Assembly: GCA_017451265.1 (NCBI GenBank)
Contig: JAFSPU010000012.1
Location: 348,445-412,444 of the forward strand
Source: Clostridiales bacterium
Lineage (GTDB): Bacteria; Bacillota; Clostridia; Saccharofermentanales; Saccharofermentanaceae
Reading direction: 5' to 3'
Length of the DNA: 64,000 bases
Made by a program: the position numbers and the translations under genes. Positions 35,110 through 43,474 of the stretch are shown piece by piece. Under the pieces are notes generated by a model, which saw only the letters and a program-made list of their open reading frames with translations, was not told the DNA's origin and did not search any database. Within the stretch, counting starts at the first letter, position 1. Each line of letters begins with the position of its first letter.

Positions 35110-37053
35110 ATGAACAGGATCACAAGAAAAACAGTATCAGCAATTCTCGCCGCGGGCCTCGTGCTCGCGGTGTTCTCGTTCGGCTTAAGCGGGATCGTTC
35201 TCGCAGACGCATCCGCCACGGTGGAATCCACCAACCCCTGGGGTGACGGCGGTCAGATTGTTCTGAATCTGTCCGGCTGCTCCGGCTACGGTGAGATCGA
35301 AGTCGTAGTAGAGTTCTCGGGCACGGTCTCATCCGCATCAGGCTGGGGCTTTGATTCCTATACGATCTCAGGCAGCCAGGTCACGGCTGTGGTTTCAGCT
35401 GCAGGCTCCAATGCATGGGCCTTTGACGGCAATGTCGGAATCCAGGTAACGGGCTCTAACATCACTTCGGCAACCCTCGTGTCCGTCACGGGATCGGGCA
35501 CGGCTTCTACAGCTACCGCTCCTTCCCAGACCAACGGCGGTGACGAAGGTCAGCCTTCGCAGGGAGGAACCCCCGTCGATTACAGCAGCATCGAGTTCGT
35601 CCAGGGCGATGACTGGCTCACGACTGACGGCAACCGCATCGTGGACCAGAACGGCACCGAGGTGTGGCTCACTGGCTGCAACTGGTTCGGCTACAACACG
35701 GGCAGCAATATCTTCGACGGCGTGTGGTCCTGCAACATGCGCGAGGCACTCGAGTCCATCGCGGACCACGGCTTCAACCTGCTTCGTATCCCGATGTCGG
35801 CGGAGCTTCTGCTGCAGTGGAGTAACGGCGAGTACCCCGAGGCGAATTACAATCACGCTTATAACCCCGAGCTCGAGTCCATGAACTCGCTCGAGATCTT
35901 TGACTACGCTCTTACTATCTGTGCTGCCAACGGCATCAAGGTCATGATCGACATCCACTCGCTCCCGACGGATGCGATGGGTCACAACCTGCCCCTGTGG
36001 TACACGGATACCATGACGGTAGACGACTTCTACGCGGCACTCGACTGGCTGTCCGCGCGCTATGCGAATAACGACACCATCATCGCTTACGACCTTAAGA
36101 ATGAGCCTCACGGCAAGCCTTCGGAGCCTGATCACGCGATCTGGAATGACTCCGAGGACGCGAATAACTGGAGATATGTAGCGCAGACTGCGGGCAACAT
36201 CATCCTCGACAACAACCCGCATGCACTTATCATGATCGAAGGCATCGAAATCTATCCTATCGATCCTTCTGCAAACAACTTTACTTCGACAAACAGTGAA
36301 GACTACTACTTCTCATGGTGGGGCGGCAACCTGCGCGGTGTCGCGGACTATCCCATCGACTTCGGCTCACCCGAGCGAAATGCTCAGATCGTGTACTCTC
36401 CTCACGACTACGGTCCTGCGGTCTATGAGCAGCCCTGGTTCGAGGGTGGATTCACATACGAGTCTCTATATGAAGATTACTGGCATGAGGCCTGGCTCTA
36501 CATCGATGAGGAGGAGATCGCTCCGCTTCTTATCGGCGAGTGGGGCGGCTTCATGAGCGGCGACAATCTGACATGGATGACTTACATGCGCCAGCTGATC
36601 GCGGAGTACCGCCTGAACCACACCTTCTGGTGCTTCAATGCCAACTCCGGTGACACCGGCGGACTAGTGCTCGACGACTTTGTAACCTGGGATGAGGATA
36701 AGTATGAGTTTGTCCGTGAAGTCCTCTGGCAGGATGCGGACGGCAACTTCATCGGCCTTGACCACGTCATTGCGCTCGGCGACAACGGCATCTGCTTAAG
36801 CGACCTCTCCGGCCTTGAGGCTGTGCCCGTGCTGAATGATACTGCTGCAGGTTCTTCGGAAGCGGTGGCTGCTTCCGGCGAGACTGTTGTTGCCGATGCT
36901 TCTGTACCTGCTGCTTCTCCTGAGGCCGGAACCGAGTCAGGTTTAGCCAAGGGCGTAAAGGTGTTCTTCTGCGTCTTGGGCGGCGTGCTTGTGGTGCTTG
37001 GCGGAGTACTCGCTTATGTGCTCGGAAAGAAGAGCGTAAAGAAGGAAAATTAA
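35110..37053 (+). CDS. Membrane-anchored GH5 cellulase-type glycoside hydrolase with N-terminal beta-sandwich module
   Basis: The 647-residue protein has a signal peptide (about 1-32), a beta-rich module (about 33-130) resembling cellulose-binding domains, a Ser/Thr/Gly linker (131-160) and a GH5 catalytic domain (about 165-560). The acid/base is Glu332 in YDLKNEPHG and the nucleophile is Glu477 in IGEWGG. A Pro/Ala/Ser-rich stretch leads to a C-terminal membrane segment (about 615-640) and a KKSVKKEN tail. It is therefore held at the cell surface by a single helix rather than a dockerin or sortase signal. The N-terminal module is related to that of the next gene. It should cleave beta-1,4-glucans, though GH5 also covers mannanases. 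Confidence 0.88.
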   Translation: MNRITRKTVSAILAAGLVLAVFSFGLSGIVLADASATVESTNPWGDGGQIVLNLSGCSGYGEIEVVVEFSGTVSSASGWGFDSYTISGSQVTAVVSAAGSNAWAFDGNVGIQVTGSNITSATLVSVTGSGTASTATAPSQTNGGDEGQPSQGGTPVDYSSIEFVQGDDWLTTDGNRIVDQNGTEVWLTGCNWFGYNTGSNIFDGVWSCNMREALESIADHGFNLLRIPMSAELLLQWSNGEYPEANYNHAYNPELESMNSLEIFDYALTICAANGIKVMIDIHSLPTDAMGHNLPLWYTDTMTVDDFYAALDWLSARYANNDTIIAYDLKNEPHGKPSEPDHAIWNDSEDANNWRYVAQTAGNIILDNNPHALIMIEGIEIYPIDPSANNFTSTNSEDYYFSWWGGNLRGVADYPIDFGSPERNAQIVYSPHDYGPAVYEQPWFEGGFTYESLYEDYWHEAWLYIDEEEIAPLLIGEWGGFMSGDNLTWMTYMRQLIAEYRLNHTFWCFNANSGDTGGLVLDDFVTWDEDKYEFVREVLWQDADGNFIGLDHVIALGDNGICLSDLSGLEAVPVLNDTAAGSSEAVAASGETVVADASVPAASPEAGTESGLAKGVKVFFCVLGGVLVVLGGVLAYVLGKKSVKKEN

Positions 37054-37095
37054 TTATTTAGATACATATTAAGTCTAAATATCAAACTGAATTAA

Positions 37096-37124
37096 TTGAA
37101 TTGGCCATTTATGGCCCTTATAAT
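37096..37124 (+). promoter_or_regulatory. Promoter with a palindrome in its spacer
   Basis: TTGAAT (37096-37101) and TATAAT (37119-37124) are 17 bases apart. The perfect palindrome GGCCATTTATGGCC (37103-37116) fills the spacer, as expected for an operator that blocks or remodels the promoter. It drives the gene starting at 37182. Confidence 0.8.
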
Positions 37125-37181
37125 TTAAGAGATAGGACATTTGTTTTATTTTTCAGATCAATGTGTTAGGGGGGCTTACGC

Positions 37182-38573
37182 GTGACATCTGGATTTGTAT
37201 CAAGAGTACGTACATTATTTACTTTGGTTGTGGTGTGCGCAGTCTGTTTCCTTTATTCGGGAACAGTACTTGCTAATGCAAGCGTAACCAATACTGGTTC
37301 GCAGACATGGCCTAACGGCGGTCAGGCATGGGTCAACATGAGCGGCGTAACCGGCGGTGAGACACTCACTTTCGTAATACGTTATAACGGTGACCTCGAC
37401 TGGTACGGCGGCAGCCCTTCTGTTAGCGGAAACACCCTTACATACACAGTTACATTAAATGCATATGATTCTTATTACGGAGTAAGCCTTTACGGTAATT
37501 TCGATTCGATCACGGTAGTGAGCGCGTCTATCAGCGGAGGCTCAACACCTTCACCTTCACCTTCGCCCTCACCTTCACCTTCTCCGTCACCTTCACCTTC
37601 GCCTGCCCCCGCAGCACCTACGTCTGCGCCTGCGCCTGTGAATCCTGATCCGGTTAATCCTGATCCCGGTCCCGGAGGCGGAGGAGATGTACCTGCACCG
37701 GCACCTGATCCCGGTCCCGGCGGTGAGGTAGCTCCCGTAGTTAATCCTGATCCCGTTGAGCCTGCAGCGACCGAAGCTACAACAGCAGCTCCTGCACCTG
37801 CAGCTACAACAGCGGCAGCAGCTGCCGGCACCACTCCCGCACATCCTTCCCAGGACGATGACGATGATGCCCTGATTGGTGACGGCGAGGTTCAAAGACA
37901 GGATGGTGAGGAGACTACAGTCCCGATCGTTATCATGGATGCCAATGGTAATCTCATTACCGTAACTCCTACACCTACACCGTTCCCGCTTATGTCGGGC
38001 AACACCATCAGATTTAATGACGATGTGGCTTTCCCCTGGAAGCCTGTACTGATCGGTCTTATTGTCATCGCCGTTCTCGGAACAAGATATGCAATGCTTA
38101 AGGCCAGAGGCCTGCGCGGCGGTAACCTCGCTTTGGAGTTCGTTCCCGGTGTATCTGACATCGTGGATAAGGTTCAGAGAAGAGGCACCAAGATCGAGCA
38201 GAAGACTGAAACAGATAAGCACGATTATTCCAATTCGACAGCCGCACGTGCTGCCGAGGCTGCAAGAGAAGCACAGCAGGCAAGAGCTGAGTTTGCCAAG
38301 GCTCAGCAGGAGCGCATGATGGCAGCTTCCTCCACGCAGATCCAGGGCACAAGGGCTCCGGTCAAGAGACCTCCTTCAGCTAATTCTGCAAGGACTCCTT
38401 CCAGACCCGGTACGACCAGGACTTCTTCAAGCTCTGCGCCTCAGGGCATCAAGACTCAGGAAGGCTTCAAGTTCGTAGCTCCTGTTGCAAATCAGTTTGC
38501 CAAGGATGAGGCCGCTGAAGCAGCACCTTCACCGTTCAAGAAGATCGACGATCAGAACGGAGATAATAAGTAA
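37182..38573 (+). CDS. Surface protein with cellulose-binding-like module, PS/PNPDP linker, one membrane helix and cytosolic tail
   Basis: The 463-residue protein starts at GTG after AGGGGGG. It has a signal peptide (about 1-30) and a beta-sandwich module (about 31-125) that shares the W..GGQ..VN.SG pattern with the GH5 N-terminal module. A low-complexity linker of (PS)n repeats (about 126-145) and Pro/Asp/Ala-rich sequence (to about 230) follows, then a membrane helix at about 288-310. The remaining 150 residues are cytosolic and largely disordered, with an Ala/Glu/Gln helix (about 350-385), an APVKRPPSANS motif and a PSPFKKID end. There is no catalytic domain. It could hold or sense polysaccharide outside while interacting with cytosolic partners. 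Confidence 0.75.
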   Translation: MTSGFVSRVRTLFTLVVVCAVCFLYSGTVLANASVTNTGSQTWPNGGQAWVNMSGVTGGETLTFVIRYNGDLDWYGGSPSVSGNTLTYTVTLNAYDSYYGVSLYGNFDSITVVSASISGGSTPSPSPSPSPSPSPSPSPSPAPAAPTSAPAPVNPDPVNPDPGPGGGGDVPAPAPDPGPGGEVAPVVNPDPVEPAATEATTAAPAPAATTAAAAAGTTPAHPSQDDDDDALIGDGEVQRQDGEETTVPIVIMDANGNLITVTPTPTPFPLMSGNTIRFNDDVAFPWKPVLIGLIVIAVLGTRYAMLKARGLRGGNLALEFVPGVSDIVDKVQRRGTKIEQKTETDKHDYSNSTAARAAEAAREAQQARAEFAKAQQERMMAASSTQIQGTRAPVKRPPSANSARTPSRPGTTRTSSSSAPQGIKTQEGFKFVAPVANQFAKDEAAEAAPSPFKKIDDQNGDNK

Positions 38574-38782
38574 TGAGCGTTAAAGACTTATTGGCAAAGC
38601 TTACGGGTAAGACACCCGTAAGGAAGGCCGATGAGGCCGATAAACCGAAGGTCGTAAACGGCTATCTTCAGACATCTAATACAAGAGTAATAAGACCTGT
38701 CTATTCGAATACGAGGGCGGGTCGCATTGCGCAGGAAAAGAAAGCAAAAGAATTGTCTTCTGATGATGACGGGCAGTCTTAA
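38573..38782 (+). CDS. Small basic cytosolic protein of unknown function (69 aa)
   Basis: The start overlaps the preceding stop by one base (TAATG). The protein is rich in Lys, Arg and Ser/Thr, without membrane segments, with a predicted helix at the start (VKDLLAKLTGK) and an acidic DDDGQ end. I recognise no family. Its position between two proteins that share sequence motifs suggests it belongs to the same functional unit. Confidence 0.6.
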   Translation: MSVKDLLAKLTGKTPVRKADEADKPKVVNGYLQTSNTRVIRPVYSNTRAGRIAQEKKAKELSSDDDGQS

Positions 38783-38795
38783 AATGCGTTATAAT
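38766..38795 (+). promoter_or_regulatory. Possible internal promoter before the disordered SPF-motif protein
   Basis: ATGACG (38766-38771), an 18-base spacer and a perfect TATAAT (38790-38795) lie upstream of AGGAGGGG and the ATG at 38827. Confidence 0.45.
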
Positions 38796-38826
38796 TAATT
38801 GATAACATTTTGCAGGAGGGGTAGCT

Positions 38827-39774
38827 ATGTCATCGAACGAATCCACCGAAAGAAGATCGCCTTTTTCGAGGTCTCCTTTCAATAAAGGGCCTGCAGGTGA
38901 ATCACCGGCTCCCGCACGTTCCGTAACCCCCTCTGCTCCGCCGCCGTCAAGGCCCTCAGGAGGAAGACCTCCGAGCCCGCCGCGAGCATCCAAGGCAGCA
39001 GAAGCTTCCACAATGAACCGTCCTGACTCCACGAGCCTTAACGCTAATGCCAATGCTACGGTAGCAGCGCAGGCTTATGAGAAGAGCATGAAGGCAAGTA
39101 ACTATAACCCTGCCATTGCGAACGGTTTTATTCCTCCCGTACTTGAGAAGAAGGAAGACATTAAGACTGAGTCCCCCTTTAAGGCAGCTCCCAAGGAGCC
39201 CATCAAGCGCCCGAAGGGTGTTACTAATGCGGCGTTAAAAGAAGAGGCTGAGGAAGAGGCCCCTAAGAGCGAACCCGGTAACACCGGCCCCCGCATTGCG
39301 CAGTTTATCCCGATACCGGTAGTAGAGGCACCTAAGTCTCCTTTCGCACCCGTAGATAAGACTAAGACGGAGAACGGCCTTAAGGCTCCCATCAAGCGTC
39401 CGTCTTCAGCTTCCGTAAACCACGCTGAAGCTAAGAGACAGGAACAGGAGCTTAACAGGATCAGAGATGAGCTCGAGGCCATGGGCGGCGTTACTGCAAA
39501 GCCCAAGGAGGAAGAGCCTGTTGAAGAGCCCATAAAGCCCGCATCAGACAGGCCTTGGGATAAGACCTTCGTTCCGCTTGCTCCCGTGCCTTTCTTTGCA
39601 GAGGATCCTAACGAGAACAAGAGTCCCTTTGCGGCTCCCGTGCAGAAGACGGAAGAGCAGATAAAGAGGGAAGAGGCGGCAGCTCAGCGCGCTCTCGAGG
39701 AGAGCAGAACTGTAGGCCAGAAGAAGTCCAAGCTGGACAGGCTCATGGAAGAGCTTAACAAGCCCATTTTCTGA
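38827..39774 (+). CDS. Largely disordered cytosolic protein with repeated SPF and P[IV]KRP motifs (315 aa)
   Basis: The protein has no signal peptide or membrane segment. Residues 1-70 are Ser/Pro/Arg-rich. SPF occurs five times (starting at residues 11 and 16, and as ESPFKAAP, KSPFAPVD and KSPFAAPV). The motif PIKRP occurs twice (EPIKRPKG and APIKRPSSAS). The cytosolic tail of the 37182 protein has APVKRPPSANS and PSPFKKID, so both share short linear motifs. Two helical stretches (about 200-220 and 275-315) are charged. I infer binding to a common partner; no known family is recognised. Confidence 0.7.
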   Translation: MSSNESTERRSPFSRSPFNKGPAGESPAPARSVTPSAPPPSRPSGGRPPSPPRASKAAEASTMNRPDSTSLNANANATVAAQAYEKSMKASNYNPAIANGFIPPVLEKKEDIKTESPFKAAPKEPIKRPKGVTNAALKEEAEEEAPKSEPGNTGPRIAQFIPIPVVEAPKSPFAPVDKTKTENGLKAPIKRPSSASVNHAEAKRQEQELNRIRDELEAMGGVTAKPKEEEPVEEPIKPASDRPWDKTFVPLAPVPFFAEDPNENKSPFAAPVQKTEEQIKREEAAAQRALEESRTVGQKKSKLDRLMEELNKPIF

Positions 39775-39776
39775 TA

Positions 39777-40541
39777 ATGGCAACAACAGCGATAATTACA
39801 GGCGCATCGTCAGGCATAGGCAAGGCCTATGTAGATGCGCTTTTAAAATCCCCTGACTGTCCCGAGAAAGTCTGGGTAGTGGCACGCCGTATCGACAGGC
39901 TCGAGGCACTGGCAGCAGGCTCGGAAAAGATAGTCCCCGTTCAGGCTGACCTGCTTTCTGATGAAGGCATCAAGGTGATCAAGGATAAGCTTTCAGAAGG
40001 CGGCGCGGATGTGACGCTGCTTATTAACTGCGCAGGTATGGGTAAGAAGGGAAACATCGCAGACCGCACGGCGTCCGATATCCGCGATACCGTTACACTT
40101 AACTGCACTGCGCTGTCCGTGCTGACGCGTGAGGTGATCCCTTACATGAACAGGGGCGCGCGCATCATTAATGTAGGTTCCTCGGCAGCGTACCTGCCCC
40201 AGCCAGGTTTCACGGTATATGCGGCATCCAAGTCTTACGTGGTGTCTTTCTCGAGGGCACTTGCGATCGAGCTTAAAAAGCTCGGCATTACCGTTACTGT
40301 AGTCTGCCCGGGCCCGGTCGAGACTGAGTTTAATAAGCTTGCCACTGACGGCAAATCCGATAAGTTCACGGGCTTTCGTAAGTTCGTGGCTGCTGACGCC
40401 GACAAGCTCGCGGCTTCCTCTCTTAAGGCAGCACGACGCGGCAGAAGGATGTATGTTTACGGGCCGCCTAACAAGGCACTGCATGTCGGTGCGAAGTTTA
40501 TCCCCGTAGGCTTGTTCCTGGAATTATTCTACAGAGGCTGA
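39777..40541 (+). CDS. Short-chain dehydrogenase/reductase (SDR)
   Basis: The 254-residue protein has the classical SDR features: nucleotide-binding ITGASSGIG near the N-terminus, INCAGMG, the catalytic Ser in NVGSSAAY and YAASK (Tyr and Lys about 145-160). The last 30 residues are hydrophobic. Its substrate is unknown. It starts two bases after the stop of the disordered protein, so it is translationally close to the surface-protein cluster. Confidence 0.92.
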   Translation: MATTAIITGASSGIGKAYVDALLKSPDCPEKVWVVARRIDRLEALAAGSEKIVPVQADLLSDEGIKVIKDKLSEGGADVTLLINCAGMGKKGNIADRTASDIRDTVTLNCTALSVLTREVIPYMNRGARIINVGSSAAYLPQPGFTVYAASKSYVVSFSRALAIELKKLGITVTVVCPGPVETEFNKLATDGKSDKFTGFRKFVAADADKLAASSLKAARRGRRMYVYGPPNKALHVGAKFIPVGLFLELFYRG

Positions 40542-40542
40542 T

Positions 40543-41802
40543 ATGAGACTTAACGGCATTTTCAAAGATAACATTGTGTTCCAAAGAGATGAGCAGATAC
40601 GTGTTTTCGGCGTTGCCGACAACAATGCAGTATCTGTCCTGGCGCGTATTTTGGATGGCGATGAGATCCTCAGTGAAGGCATTGCGGACGGGGATAATTT
40701 AAAAGAAGACGGATCATTTGTCATTGAATTGGACGCTCTTCCGGCGGGAGGCCCTTATACACTTTGGGTAGATTCGCAGGTCGATGAGATCACGATCCAT
40801 AATGTCTATATCGGTGAGGTTTGGCTTGCAGGCGGACAGAGCAACATGGAGTATCCCCTGGGAAGGTCCGCGGATGCTGCTACTGTAGTTCCGTCTTGCC
40901 CGAAGACGCGCATCCATTTTTATAACGTACCCGTGTTCGATAAGGTCGATGAGGAGCTGCTCGCGGCAGAGGATGAGACACACTGGGATGTGATCGATTC
41001 ATCTACCTGCTACGGCATGACCGGCGTCGGTTACTACTTTATGCTTGAGGTCCAGAGGTTCCTGGAGGAGCACGCCGATGGCTGTGAGGATCTTCATTTC
41101 GGCGTGATAGGCTGTTACCTCGGAGGCACGTCAATCTCCTGCTGGCAGTCGGTTGATGCGTTGAAGAAGACCCCCGAGGGTCAGCGTTACCTTGATATCT
41201 TTAAGGCTGAGTGCGACAAGTGGAACTCCAAGGAGGAGTACCTCGCAGCCGAGGCCGCGTACCTTGATGAGGGCGAGGAATTCGGAAATAAAGTCAATGC
41301 GGTTTTGCGTAAGGATCCTTATATAACATACTTTGATGTGGAGAAGATAACAGGTCCCGGGGCATGGCCGCCTCCTGTGGGCCCGCTGTCCGTAAGGCGT
41401 CCGGGCGCGCTGTTTGAAGCCATGGTCATGAGGATCGTGCCGTTTGCTATGCGAGGAGTAATCTTCTATCAGGGTGAAGAGGACACCATTGCACACAGTA
41501 CAGAATATGCTGCGGTGTTTGAGTCTTTGATCGGGGAGTGGCGTGAGCTGTTCCGTAATGAGAACATGCCGTTCCTGTTCTGTAAGCTGCCGCCTTTCCC
41601 GCCCGCGGGAGATCCCGGGGAGATCACATGGGCTGCTCTGCGCGTGCAGCAGCAGATTGTCGCTGACACGGTGCCTGATACGTATATGGCGGATATCATG
41701 GACTGCGGTGAGATAGGTAATGTTCACCCGTCTGATAAGAAGACCCCGGGCCTAAGGCTCGCAGCGCTTGCGATCAAGCACGTTTACGGCTTGGATTATT
41801 GA
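40543..41802 (+). CDS. GQSNM-type carbohydrate O-acetylesterase (sialate O-acetylesterase-like)
   Basis: The 419-residue protein carries the SGNH/SASA hallmark AGGQSNMEYPL with the nucleophilic Ser, and a late GNVHPSDK motif providing the His. Proteins of this type remove acetyl groups from xylan side chains, sialic acids or related sugars. There is no signal peptide, so it should act on imported sugars. It follows the SDR gene by one base and fits the polysaccharide theme of the cluster. Confidence 0.85.
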   Translation: MRLNGIFKDNIVFQRDEQIRVFGVADNNAVSVLARILDGDEILSEGIADGDNLKEDGSFVIELDALPAGGPYTLWVDSQVDEITIHNVYIGEVWLAGGQSNMEYPLGRSADAATVVPSCPKTRIHFYNVPVFDKVDEELLAAEDETHWDVIDSSTCYGMTGVGYYFMLEVQRFLEEHADGCEDLHFGVIGCYLGGTSISCWQSVDALKKTPEGQRYLDIFKAECDKWNSKEEYLAAEAAYLDEGEEFGNKVNAVLRKDPYITYFDVEKITGPGAWPPPVGPLSVRRPGALFEAMVMRIVPFAMRGVIFYQGEEDTIAHSTEYAAVFESLIGEWRELFRNENMPFLFCKLPPFPPAGDPGEITWAALRVQQQIVADTVPDTYMADIMDCGEIGNVHPSDKKTPGLRLAALAIKHVYGLDY

Positions 41803-41828
41803 TAATCCGATAGTCTTTGTGATATACT
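41799..41828 (+). promoter_or_regulatory. Promoter of tRNA-Thr
   Basis: TTGATA (41799-41804), overlapping the esterase stop codon, an 18-base spacer and TATACT (41823-41828). The tRNA begins 20 bases later. Confidence 0.7.
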
Positions 41829-41847
41829 TCTAAAGCTTTTTGAGCAC

Positions 41848-41923
41848 GCCTCTATAGCTCAGTAGGTAGAGCGCATCCATGGTAAGGATGAGGTCGCCGG
41901 TTCGATCCCGGCTGGAGGCTCCA
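41848..41923 (+). tRNA. tRNA-Thr (anticodon GGT)
   Basis: A complete cloverleaf of 76 bases. The acceptor stem GCCTCTA pairs with TGGAGGC, and the 3' CCA is encoded. The anticodon stem CATCC/GGATG encloses the loop ATGGTAA, giving anticodon GGT (41881-41883). The D-loop has TAGCTCAGTAGGTAGAGC and the T-loop GGTTCGATCCC. Confidence 0.97.
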
Positions 41924-41930
41924 AATGTTC

Positions 41931-42084
41931 AACACCCCCTACGCTCTTGGCGTCGAACAGGTCCTCGGCACGAGGTGCCTGCGGAACTAGCAGAGCATAG
42001 GGGGTGTTTCACTTGCCTCAATTGTCTAATCAGAGAGGTGGCGTTTGTTATACCCTGCGGGGGAGCATAGGGGGTGTTTCACTT
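41931..42084 (+). repeat. Direct and inverted copies of an AGCATAGGGGGTGTTTCACT element after tRNA-Thr
   Basis: AACACCCCCTACGCTC (41931-41946) is the reverse complement, with one mismatch, of GAGCATAGGGGGTGTT. The latter occurs twice, within 22-bp direct repeats at 41993-42014 and 42063-42084, 70 bp apart. The first pair forms a long hairpin with an inner CCTCG-GCA-CGAGG stem. No open reading frame of note lies here. It could be a tRNA-associated terminator or structured transcript. Confidence 0.75.
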
Positions 42085-42110
42085 CCTCAGTTTTACAGAG
42101 CTCACCCTAA

Positions 42111-42257
42111 AGGCGAACATAAACTTTACGGCAAAACTTTATGTTTCGTTTAATGTTTTGGGCAAAACATAAACTAAAACATTAATTTTTCAGCAAGATT
42201 AAGTGTTTGATTAAGTGTTTGGGGTAAAACACTAAACAAAACACTTAGTTTACGCCT
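42111..42257. repeat. 147-bp AT-rich nested palindromic element
   Basis: The ends AGGCG...TAAACT (42111-42125) and AGTTTACGCCT (42247-42257) are inverted. Inside lie AACATAAA/TTTATGTT, TTAATGTTTT/AAAACATTAA (42150-42159 and 42176-42185), and a tandem 12-mer GATTAAGTGTTT (42197-42208 and 42209-42220) with inverted copies AAAACACTA and AAAACACTTA 12 bp apart (42226, 42238). It has no gene. With the preceding repeats, it fills the 375-bp gap between the tRNA and the GGDEF gene. Confidence 0.8.
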
Positions 42258-42298
42258 GAGCGGCGCAGCAAACGGGGGATAGGACAGTAGGGAAGTCG

Positions 42299-43462
42299 TC
42301 AGCGCAGCTTCGCTTTCTCGGCGTAGAGGTGCTCGTCGGCGAGTTCGATCAGGTCCTTAAGGGACATGTCGGGAGCTGCCTTTTCGTAGCCGATGCTGAC
42401 GGTGAGGTCGTAAGGGGAGTTGGCTTCCTTGTTCAGGCGGCGCAGGGTGCGATCGATGCGGGCCTTAAGATTTTCGATGGCGACTTCGCTCTCTCCCCAG
42501 ATGAGGACGACGAACTCGTCGCCGCCGTAGCGGGCGATGTTGAATCTTCTGTTGTGGCCTCTAAGTGCGAGTCTCATCGCTTCGGCGATACGGACGAGTG
42601 CTTTGTCACCCTCGAGGTGGCCATAAGTATCATTAATACTCTTGAACTTATTCGCATCGACCATGAGAAGATACAGCGACGCATTCTCTTCCTTGTTATC
42701 CTGCCACTGCTCGTAGTAGTAATCGATCGTCTTGCGGTTGCTTAAGTGCGTGAGAGGATCGACGGAGATCATCTCATCCGTCCAGTCGATATAGATGATC
42801 AATGTGGAGATTGACAGTGCCGCGCATGCCACCGGAAGTTCCGGAATAAAAAACTGTATTACACCTGCTATCGCGGGTAAGACAGGGAACAGCGCAAGCT
42901 TGATGAGCATCCTTCTTTGCGCATAATACTGCTTCTTGAAAAGACGTACGAAAGCTCTGATGCATGTGAAGAATACATACGGATATGAGATCAGGTACAG
43001 TACGATGAACAGCGGTCCGCGTCCGTAGACTCCGTCTTCATCCACATGGAAGCAGATGCCTGTGAACAGGTTGATTATCAGAATAAGAGCCATCACACAG
43101 ACGAGTGCGGACGATATCCTCACGCGCGTACGGTTCTTAACGAACGGGGAGTCCTGCATGAGTTCGAAGTAAACGAACCAATAGAAGCACAGCAGGGAAG
43201 TCGACATGAAGTAGGCTTCCTTGAACAGAAACATCAGCAGTGGAATCTTTGGAAATACATCATAAAACATCATGGCGAAGAGCGTATCTGATGTGAAGAA
43301 CACCAGCTGCGCATCTATCGCCATGGCAAAGTTTCTTTGGGATACCATCTTGGTCAGACCGCTCGTCTTGTAGTGTATGAGCGCTACCAAAGCTATGGAG
43401 ATTAGATTGATCTCCAGATACATCAAAGCCTTGGTGAGTGTCGGATCAAGATATGTATACAT
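42299..43462 (-). CDS. Membrane diguanylate cyclase (GGDEF domain)
   Basis: The 387-residue protein has six or more membrane segments in its first 220 residues and a C-terminal GGDEF domain (about 225-385). The active-site motif is RYGGDEFVVL, and the upstream DPLTHLSNRKTID and MVDANKFKSINDTYGH match the family. It makes c-di-GMP from two GTP. I see no RxxD inhibitory site in the usual place. No Shine-Dalgarno sequence precedes the ATG; it follows the Yip1-like gene by 12 bases, so it is probably cotranscribed and coupled. Confidence 0.93.
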   Translation of the reverse strand: MYTYLDPTLTKALMYLEINLISIALVALIHYKTSGLTKMVSQRNFAMAIDAQLVFFTSDTLFAMMFYDVFPKIPLLMFLFKEAYFMSTSLLCFYWFVYFELMQDSPFVKNRTRVRISSALVCVMALILIINLFTGICFHVDEDGVYGRGPLFIVLYLISYPYVFFTCIRAFVRLFKKQYYAQRRMLIKLALFPVLPAIAGVIQFFIPELPVACAALSISTLIIYIDWTDEMISVDPLTHLSNRKTIDYYYEQWQDNKEENASLYLLMVDANKFKSINDTYGHLEGDKALVRIAEAMRLALRGHNRRFNIARYGGDEFVVLIWGESEVAIENLKARIDRTLRRLNKEANSPYDLTVSIGYEKAAPDMSLKDLIELADEHLYAEKAKLR

Positions 43463-43474
43463 GTAAATTTAAGA

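Noticed and set aside
41927-42016. Possible integron attC-like site after tRNA-Thr
   Set aside because: GTTCAAC fits an RYYYAAC core, but the opposite end (GTTTCAC) does not fit GTTRRRY, and there is no integrase or cassette.
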